Of a stretch of DNA of 64,000 nucleotides, positions 44,670 to 50,605 are shown one piece after another. The stretch's first letter is position 1. Each line of letters opens with the position of its first letter. This DNA is from CAVQBC01 sp963710665. GTDB taxonomy: Bacteria > Actinomycetota > Thermoleophilia > Solirubrobacterales > Solirubrobacteraceae. A program made the position numbers and the translations under genes. The notes below the pieces were generated by a model that ran no database searches, was not told where the DNA came from, and was given only the letters and a program-made list of their open reading frames with translations. The DNA lies in NCBI GenBank assembly GCA_963710665.1, contig CAVQBC010000008.1:992001-1056000 (forward strand), given 5' to 3'.

Positions 44670-45398
44670 TCAGCCGAGAACGTTGACGGCCCGGGCGACG
44701 ACGAGGATCACCACGGCGTAGGAGATCAGCGACTCGACGGCCATGAGGCCCTTGGCCCGCCGCGTCAGCGGCATCGTGTCGGTCGGGCTGACCGCGATCG
44801 CGTTGGTCAGCGACACGTAGAGATAGTCGCTCAGTCGTGGACTCCAGTCGGATCGCCCGGCGGCGTCCTGCGGGAACTGGAAGTCTGGGTCGGGCCGTCC
44901 GCGTTCGGCGCGGACGCGCGGTCCGCCTTCGTCGAGCATCCAGAACAGCAGTCCGAAGGTGATGATGTTGGTGAGCCAGACCACCGCTCCATGGGCGAGC
45001 AGCTCGCCGGCGCTCAGGCTCTCGGCGTCGCTGCCTGCGAGCGCGGCGAGGAGCACCCCGACGGCGACCGCATCGGCCGCGACCAGGAGTCCGAGCAGCG
45101 CGACGCCCGCGTTTCGCACCCGCCCGGGGCTCAGTTCGGCGAGCGGCAAGGCGAGCAGCAGGATCATGAGCAGCAGAGCGGGCGAGGCGATCAGCAGCCA
45201 TGCCCACCAATGGATGTCGATGATGTCCCAGTCCTTCGCCTTGTCGATGGCCGCGAGGCCCCCCAACAGCGCCACATCGACCGCGAGAACGATGACCGCC
45301 TCGGTCCGGGCCTCGCGCAGAGCCCGGCGGTCACGTGCGTTCAGCTCCGCGCCGGGTTCGCTCGACGTCGGTGGCGGCTGCTGCGCTGATTCGCTCAT
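44670..45398 (-). CDS. Uncharacterised multi-pass membrane protein
   Basis: 242 residues. A soluble start rich in Pro/Ser/Gln precedes charged LNARDRRALREARTEA, then helices around VIVLAVDVALLGGLAAI, WWAWLLIASPALLLMILLL, AGVALLGLLVAADAVAVGVL and VVWLTNIITFGLLFWML. The C-terminal part has DYLYVSLTNAIAVSPTDTMP and a last helix with SYAVVILVVARAVNVLG. This C-terminal block recurs in actinobacterial membrane proteins of unknown role, some with ion-channel-like pore loops; no K+ filter is seen. ATG 45398 is chosen since the upstream in-frame part is unlike protein. Third-position GC is lower than in neighbours. Confidence 0.6.
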   Translation of the reverse strand: MSESAQQPPPTSSEPGAELNARDRRALREARTEAVIVLAVDVALLGGLAAIDKAKDWDIIDIHWWAWLLIASPALLLMILLLALPLAELSPGRVRNAGVALLGLLVAADAVAVGVLLAALAGSDAESLSAGELLAHGAVVWLTNIITFGLLFWMLDEGGPRVRAERGRPDPDFQFPQDAAGRSDWSPRLSDYLYVSLTNAIAVSPTDTMPLTRRAKGLMAVESLISYAVVILVVARAVNVLG

Positions 45399-45911
45399 CT
45401 GACCGAGGCTCTGGACTGGGCGTCCCTGCGGGAGGATCCCGGAGAGCACCCGAACGCCCGCACACGCAAGCCCTGCTCGGTTTCGCCCGGGCGGAAGATC
45501 GAGTCGAACGCCAGTATCGAATCGCGCCGGCACGCCGTCGTCACCCCGATCGCATGACCACGCCCTGTGCGCGACCACGGACTACGGCTTTCCATGGAGG
45601 CTGTCGCACAAGTCCGGGACCGCGGCCCGTCGTTGTCGAATCTTCCAACCCGACGGACGTCGCTCGCGGCGCTGACATCGAGTTGGCGCCACGCCGATGG
45701 AGCACGGGTCGGGTCCGTGACCGCGTTGGAGTTCTCTCCAACGCCGACGACTCTTGCGACAGCCTCCATGCAAAGCGACAGCCAGCCGTTGTTACAGCTC
45801 GGGACTTAGCCGTCCGAAGCCTGCTCGCCGGTTCGTGTCGCAGCACTCCTGGCGCCTGACTAGCCGGAGTTGCTCGGCCGTCGCCGCGCTCCGGCTGCGG
45901 GGAACCGCGGA
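45399..45911. other. 513-base stretch without a supported gene
   Basis: Both strands lack a convincing gene here. Open frames are short, and composition is less GC-rich than the surrounding genes. The main content is the inverted-repeat element at 45587-45776. The ends abut the membrane protein start and the quinone oxidoreductase stop, both on the minus strand. Confidence 0.5.
45587..45776. repeat. 190-base element with 28-base terminal inverted repeats (MITE-like)
   Basis: The left arm (45587-45614, containing CATGGAGGCTGTCGCA) and right arm (45749-45776) are inverted copies matching at 25 of 28 bases. Between them lies 134 bases with an inner small inverted repeat GTTGGAG-TTCT-CTCCAAC. 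No transposase or clear target duplication is visible. The form fits a miniature inverted-repeat transposable element or a long foldback RNA. It lies in a gene-free, lower-GC patch. Confidence 0.55.
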
Positions 45912-46841
45912 TCAGAACACGATCAGCGCGCGGCCCCGCAGGCCGCCCGCGTGCATCAGCCGCTGGGCCTCGGCCGCCCGCTCGGGCGGGAGCTCCGCGG
46001 CGACGCGAAGCGCGATCCGGCCCGCCGAGGCATGGTCGCGCAGCTCCTCGAGCCAGTCGGTGCGGTCGAGGACGGTGCGGACGCGCACCTCGGCGATCGC
46101 GATGTCGCGCTCGGACGGCCCGCCGTCCCAGCCGCGGACGACCGCCAGCCCGCCGCCGTCGCGGATGGCGGGCAGGACGGCGCGGCGGAGCAGCGCGGTG
46201 TCGTAGACGGCGTCGACGCCCCCGGGGGCCTCCTCGCGCAGCGCGTCGAGCATCCCGTCGCCGCGCGGGACGACCGTGTCGGCGCCGAAGCCGCGCACGA
46301 GCGCCTCGTCGGCGGGCGCCGCGTCGGCGAGGACGCGCAGGCCGCCGGCCTTGGCGAGCGCGATCACGTAGGAGCCCAGCAGGCCGGCGCCGCCGGTGAC
46401 CGCGAGCGTCGCGCCCGGGTCGAGGGCGAGCATCTCGAGGCCGAGGCGGGCGGTGAGCCCGTTCATCGGCAGCGTCGACGCCTGCGGGATCGTCGCGCCC
46501 TCCGGGATCGCCACCGCCGAGGCGGCGGGGACCACGACGAGCTCGGCCTGCGCGCCGCCCTCGGGCCGCCGCGGGGTCACCGCCGCCATCACGCGGTCGC
46601 CGGGCACGAGGCCGTCGACGCCCTCGCCGGCGGACTCGACGACGCCCGCGAGGTCCATGCCGGGCACCCACGGCGGCGGCACGCGCTCGTCGCCTCCCTC
46701 GCGCAGCGCGATGTCGGTCGGGTTGACGGCCGCGGCGGCCACGGCGACGCGGACCTCGCCCGGCCCGGCCGCGCGGACGGGGCGGTCGAGGACCTCCAGG
46801 ACGCCGGGGCCTCCCGGCGCGGTGATGCTGACGGCTCGCAT
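45912..46841 (-). CDS. Zinc-independent NADPH:quinone oxidoreductase (MDR superfamily)
   Basis: 309 residues. The GroES-like N-terminal half contains AAAVNPTDIALREGG and WVPGMDLAGVVESAGEGVDG. The cofactor half has LAVTGGAGLLGSYVIALAKA (GGAGxxG nucleotide motif). Zinc-ligand cysteines of alcohol dehydrogenases are absent, as in the quinone reductase branch. It probably reduces quinones or activated alkenes with NADPH. ATG 46841 is preferred to 46874 because the protein then begins at the conserved MRAVSITAPGG. It is divergent from a GST gene with only 54 bases between, so the two may be co-regulated against electrophiles. Confidence 0.85.
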   Translation of the reverse strand: MRAVSITAPGGPGVLEVLDRPVRAAGPGEVRVAVAAAAVNPTDIALREGGDERVPPPWVPGMDLAGVVESAGEGVDGLVPGDRVMAAVTPRRPEGGAQAELVVVPAASAVAIPEGATIPQASTLPMNGLTARLGLEMLALDPGATLAVTGGAGLLGSYVIALAKAGGLRVLADAAPADEALVRGFGADTVVPRGDGMLDALREEAPGGVDAVYDTALLRRAVLPAIRDGGGLAVVRGWDGGPSERDIAIAEVRVRTVLDRTDWLEELRDHASAGRIALRVAAELPPERAAEAQRLMHAGGLRGRALIVF

Positions 46842-46895
46842 GCCGACCGCCTTCCCCGAGACGCCCGCCTTCACGCGCTACGTAGAGTCCCGTCC

Positions 46896-47493
46896 GTGCT
46901 CCTCTACGACTCGCGCGTCTCGGGCAACTGCTACAAGGTCCGCCTCCTGCTGGCCCACCTCGGCCTCGAGCTACGAGCGCCGCGAGGTCGACGTGGTGGA
47001 CCGCTCGAACCGCCGCGAGCTCTTGGGGGAGCTCAACCCGGCACTGCGCGTCCCCACGCTCGTGCTCGACGACGGGCGGCCGCTGGCCGAGTCCAACGCG
47101 ATCCTCGTGTACTTCGCGGAGGGGACGCCGTACCTCCCCGCCGACCGCTACGAGCGCGCGCAGGTCCTGCAGTGGCTGTTCTTCGAGCAGTACAGCCACG
47201 AGCCCTACATCGCCGTGGTGCGCTTCTGGCTGGCGTACTCGGGCGCGCCGCCGGCGGAGGCGGAGGTCGAGGCCAGGCGGCGCGGCGGCTATGCGGCGCT
47301 CGACGCGATGGAGCGCCACCTCGCCACGCGGCGCTACCTCGTCGCCGAACGCTTCACGATCGCCGACGTGTGCCTGTACGCCTACACCCACGTGGCGGGC
47401 GAGGGCGGCTTCGAGCTCGAGCCGTACCCGGGGATCGGCGCGTGGCTCGAGCGCGTCGCCGCCGAGCCCGGCCACGTCCCCATCGCGGCCTGA
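46896..47493 (+). CDS. Glutathione S-transferase-like protein, one-base frameshift
   Basis: Corrected length about 198 residues. The thioredoxin-like N-terminal domain is LLYDSRVSGNCYKVRLLLAH, with NPALRVPTLVLDDGRPLAES forming the cis-Pro loop and SNAILVYFAEGTPYLPADR completing it. The helical C-terminal domain has RRYLVAERFTIADVCLYAYT, the usual N-capping motif of GSTs. It conjugates or reduces electrophiles with a thiol; actinobacteria often lack glutathione, so the real thiol is uncertain. One extra base near 46970, just after LGLE, breaks the frame. GTG 46896 start. Confidence 0.82.
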
Positions 47494-47519
47494 GCGACGC
47501 CCACCGCTACTGTCCGCCC

Positions 47520-47975
47520 ATGGGCAAGATCACCGTTGAGCAGGAGGGTCCGGTCGGCGCGCCGGCGGATCTGACCTACCGCCTCATCGCCGACGACCAG
47601 CACCACCAGCGCTTCCTCCCCGACGGCTTCTCGGACTTCGAGGTGCTCGAGGGCGGGGTCGGCGCGGGGACCCTGCACCGCTTCAAGGTCAAGGCCGGGC
47701 CGCGCACGCGCGAGTTCGTCATGCGCGTCGCCGAGCCCGAGCCCGGCCGGGTCATCACCGAGAGCGACCAGAAGTCCTCGCTCGTCACGAGCTTCACCGT
47801 GACGCCGACGGGCGACACGTGCCGCGTGAGGATCGGGACGACCTGGGACAGCGCCGGCGGGGTCGCAGGCGTCTTCGAGCGGCTGTTCGCGCCGCGCATG
47901 ATGCGCCGCGTCTACACCGACGAGCTCGGGCGGCTCGACCGCTACGCCCGCGAGCAGGCCGCGGCCGCTGTCTAG
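47520..47975 (+). CDS. SRPBCC (START-like) domain protein
   Basis: 151 residues. It begins with KITVEQEGPVGAPADLTYRL, then YRLIADDQHHQRFLPDGF, and ends with a long helix (MMRRVYTDELGRLDRYAREQ) typical of the polyketide cyclase/START-like fold, which forms a cavity for hydrophobic ligands. Function could be lipid or small-molecule binding. It follows the GST by 26 bases on the same strand and is probably in the same transcript. It ends 4 bases before the convergent DUF7144 gene. Confidence 0.75.
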   Translation: MGKITVEQEGPVGAPADLTYRLIADDQHHQRFLPDGFSDFEVLEGGVGAGTLHRFKVKAGPRTREFVMRVAEPEPGRVITESDQKSSLVTSFTVTPTGDTCRVRIGTTWDSAGGVAGVFERLFAPRMMRRVYTDELGRLDRYAREQAAAAV

Positions 47976-47979
47976 CGGC

Positions 47980-48378
47980 TCACGTCCGGATCGCGCCCGG
48001 CCGCGTCAGCGCCCAGATCACCCAGACGTCGAGCGCGATCACGACGAGCGCCCACACCGGGTAGTACGGGATGAAGAAGAAGTTGGCGATCGCGCTCAGC
48101 ATCACGAGCACGAGCCCCGTGACCCCGGCCCACTCCCGGCGCCCGTAGAGCCCGATGCCGGTGGCGAGGATCACGAGCCCGAAGATCAGGTGGATCCAGC
48201 CCCACGCGGTGATGTCGAGGTCGAACGCGTAGTTGCGCGTCACCACGAAGAAGTCGTCGTTGAACAGGGCACCCAGCCCGGCGATCACCTGAAAGGCGCC
48301 GATCAGGACCATCAGCGTCGCCGCGAAGGCGATCCCTCCGATCGCCCACCCGGAGACCTCCGGCTCTTGCATCGACAT
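47980..48378 (-). CDS. DUF7144-like small membrane protein (paralogue)
   Basis: 132 residues with four helices. The family segment is DLDITAWGWIHLIFGLVILA, aligning with the copy at 31953 (DLATWGWIVLIVGAVQV). The first helix region, ATLMVLIGAFQVIAGLGALF, also agrees. ATG 48378 is chosen because AGGAGG lies 6 bases upstream. The start is 77 bases from a perfect TCACCC inverted repeat, as with the other copy, so both are probably under one regulator. Function unknown. Confidence 0.75.
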   Translation of the reverse strand: MSMQEPEVSGWAIGGIAFAATLMVLIGAFQVIAGLGALFNDDFFVVTRNYAFDLDITAWGWIHLIFGLVILATGIGLYGRREWAGVTGLVLVMLSAIANFFFIPYYPVWALVVIALDVWVIWALTRPGAIRT

Positions 48379-48407
48379 CGCTCGCCTCCTCGGCGTCGGA
48401 AACGGCG

Positions 48408-48455
48408 CGATCCTCCACCGGTGGAGGGTGAGGGTCACTCACCCCTCGCGGGTGA
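48408..48455 (-). promoter_or_regulatory. Bipartite TCACCC regulatory element (site 5)
   Basis: Minus strand: TCACCC-GCGAG-GGGTGA, a perfect 6-base inverted repeat, with GGAGGATCG beginning at base 40, one base later than at sites 1-3. It points to the DUF7144-like gene at 47980. Confidence 0.55.
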
Positions 48456-48508
48456 ATCGCGCCGCCGCCGCTCGCGCGCCGCCCGCGCCGCCCGGCGGGG
48501 CCCGCCGC

Positions 48509-49195
48509 TCACCCGCCCTTCGCCTGGGCGACGAACCCGCGGACGTCGGCCGCCGGCTCGGAGTACGCCTCGCCGAGCGCCGACTCCACCGCGCTCATGT
48601 ACTCCTCCGCCCAGGAGGGGAAGTCGTAGTCGATCGCGCGCAGGAACTCGAGCGTCGCGGCGAGGCGGATGTCGGCGATCGAGGGGGAGTCGCCGCCGAT
48701 GAACGTCCGGCCGTCGAGGAAGAACGCGCGGTAGGCGTTGAGCGGCTCGGCGAGCGCCGCCTCGGCGTCCGCGCGCGCCTTCGCCTTCATGTCGTCGTCG
48801 GCCGCCGAGGTCGCGACCTCGCCCGCGTACTGCGGGAAGCCGAGCACGGGGTAGGTGGCGCGCGCGACGAGCGGATACAGCGTCCCGATCAGATAGAACA
48901 TCGCGCTGTCGACCATCGCCCGCTCGCCCGGGTCGGTGGGGTAGAAGCGGTCGAGGCCGTGCTTGTTGCAGAGGTACTGCATGATCGCGCAGCTCTCCCA
49001 CAGCGTCCCGCGCGGGAGCCCCGGCTCCTCGAGCATCGGCGTGAGATGGGCCGGGTCCTTGGCCAGGAACTCCGGCTCCGTCGTCTTCCCCCACACGTCC
49101 TGCTCGGAGAAGTCGAGCCCGGCGGCCCGGACGAAGATCCGGGTGGTGAGGTTGTTGACGCTCGGCCTCAGGATGTTGAGCGTGTTGGCGGACAT
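48509..49195 (-). CDS. Glutathione S-transferase family protein
   Basis: 228 residues. The N-terminal thioredoxin-like domain has NILRPSVNNLTTRIFVRAAG, followed by HLTPMLEEPGLPRGTLWESC and AIMQYLCNKHGL (cis-Pro and thiol-site segments). The helical domain has FFLDGRTFIGGDSPSIADIR (N-capping box). Ser/Asn at the N-terminal active site suggests the theta or zeta-like type. ATG 49195 has a good ribosome site (GAGAGGA). It follows a VOC dioxygenase-like gene by 33 bases, a common pairing in degradation of aromatic or chlorinated compounds. Confidence 0.85.
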   Translation of the reverse strand: MSANTLNILRPSVNNLTTRIFVRAAGLDFSEQDVWGKTTEPEFLAKDPAHLTPMLEEPGLPRGTLWESCAIMQYLCNKHGLDRFYPTDPGERAMVDSAMFYLIGTLYPLVARATYPVLGFPQYAGEVATSAADDDMKAKARADAEAALAEPLNAYRAFFLDGRTFIGGDSPSIADIRLAATLEFLRAIDYDFPSWAEEYMSAVESALGEAYSEPAADVRGFVAQAKGG

Positions 49196-49228
49196 CTGAT
49201 CCTCTCTCCGTGACTGGAAGCGACGGGG

Positions 49229-49813
49229 CTAGCGGTAGGGGTGCACCGGCGACCGATCCTCCGAGAGCGTCTCCCGGGAGCGCTCGACCAGCGTCTCGAT
49301 CGCGTCGGCGAGGTGGATCTGGGCGATGTGGTGGTCGCCGCGCTCCACCCGGATCTTGTGCGCTTCGAGCAGCACCTCCGCGTGCGTGAAGCCGTGTGGC
49401 GGCTCGAAGCGGTAGGACGACAGCTCGATCAGCAGCCCGAGCGGGTCCTCGAAGTAGATCGAGTCCATGAAGCCCCGGTCGCGGACGCCGCTGTGGCGGA
49501 TCCCGCGCTCCTCGAGGCGCTCCGCGGCCTGCCAGAAGGTCGCCTGCGACACCGACAGCGCGATGTGGTGCACGCAGCCGGCGTCGGTCGGCGTGCGGGT
49601 GGGGTCCGCGACGCGGTCCTCGTTGGTGAAGATCGTGATCAGGCGGCCGTCGCCCGGGTCGAAGTAGAGGTGGCTCTCCGAGGCGTTGTCGAGGTTCGGC
49701 TGCTCGAACACGAACGGCATCCCGAGCACCCCTTCCCAGAAGCCGATCGAGGTCTGCCGGTCGGCACCCACGATCGTGATGTGGTGGACACCCTGGCTCT
49801 GAAGCTTGCGCAT
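49229..49813 (-). CDS. VOC-family protein, ring-cleaving dioxygenase-like
   Basis: 194 residues with two VOC half-units. The three presumed metal ligands are His in GVHHITIVG near the start, His in CVHHIALSVS, and Glu in GLLIELSSYRF. FWEGVLGMPFVFEQPN and SHLYFDPGDGRLITIF are typical of extradiol dioxygenases of the LinE/PcpA type, but here only one VOC pair is present, so the enzyme is short. It may open hydroquinone-type rings or act as a glyoxalase. It is upstream of and on the same strand as the GST. Confidence 0.8.
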   Translation of the reverse strand: MRKLQSQGVHHITIVGADRQTSIGFWEGVLGMPFVFEQPNLDNASESHLYFDPGDGRLITIFTNEDRVADPTRTPTDAGCVHHIALSVSQATFWQAAERLEERGIRHSGVRDRGFMDSIYFEDPLGLLIELSSYRFEPPHGFTHAEVLLEAHKIRVERGDHHIAQIHLADAIETLVERSRETLSEDRSPVHPYR

Positions 49814-49894
49814 CGGCCTCCTCGACCTCGACCTGGCGACTGACGATGCGACTGTATTCGCTGAACGGGGCGCCCGGGCGGGTAGCTGGGCTGC

Positions 49895-50605
49895 ATGCGC
49901 CTCTACCCCTCGGCCCCGCGGCTGCGACGGAGGGTCATCCTCGGTGACGTCGCCACCCTGATCTCGATCGCCGTCTTCGCCTGGCTCGGCCTGACCGTCT
50001 ACGACAACGTGGCGGAGCTCGCGTCGCTCGGGCGCGGCGTCCGCGACGCGGGCGGCGCCGTCGGCGACACCGGCCGCGACGTGGCCACCTCGCTACGCGG
50101 CGGGCTCGACTCCGCGGCCGACGCGATCGGGCAGGTGCCGCTCATCGGCCCCGAGGTCGGCGCGGAGATCCGGGCGGCCGGCGACTCGGCGGCCGACCAG
50201 CTCGAGCGCCGGTCGGGCGAGGCCCGCGGGCGGTTGGTGGAGGCGGGCGACGAGGGCGAACGGCGGGCGCTGCAGACGGCGCGCACCATGGGGTGGCTGG
50301 CGTTCCTGCTGCCGACCGCGATCCTGCTCGCGCGCGTGCTGCCGGGCCGGGTGCGCGAGGTCCGGACGCGCGCGGCGGCCGAGCGCGCCTTCGCCACCGC
50401 CCCGCCGGAGATCCTGGCCCGGCGCGCGGCGTACTCGCTGCCCTATGAGACGCTGCTGCGCCACACGCCCGACCCCTTCGGCGACCTCGCCGCCGGCCGC
50501 CACGAGCGCCTGGTGGCGGCGCTCGCCGAGCACGCTCACCTGGCGCCGCTGACCGGCTCGCCCGCGGCGCGGCCGGCGGGCGGCATCGAGAACAGAACGT
50601 CGTAG
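49895..50605 (+). CDS. Hypothetical membrane protein
   Basis: 236 residues. One N-terminal helix (VATLISIAVFAWLGLTVY) is followed by a Gly/Asp/Ala-rich extracytoplasmic segment (GVRDAGGAVGDTGRDVATSL) of about 100 residues, a second helix (TMGWLAFLLPTAILLARVL) and a cytoplasmic tail with SLPYETLLRHTPDPFGDLAA. I know no family. GGGCGGGTAG lies about 20 bases before ATG 49895 and could be part of a stress-type promoter. The last 70 bases overlap the convergent MMPL gene. Confidence 0.6.
   Translation: MRLYPSAPRLRRRVILGDVATLISIAVFAWLGLTVYDNVAELASLGRGVRDAGGAVGDTGRDVATSLRGGLDSAADAIGQVPLIGPEVGAEIRAAGDSAADQLERRSGEARGRLVEAGDEGERRALQTARTMGWLAFLLPTAILLARVLPGRVREVRTRAAAERAFATAPPEILARRAAYSLPYETLLRHTPDPFGDLAAGRHERLVAALAEHAHLAPLTGSPAARPAGGIENRTS

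Noticed and set aside
45399..45911. A complete insertion sequence
   Set aside because: No transposase-like frame exists in or near the inverted repeats; only a non-autonomous element fits.
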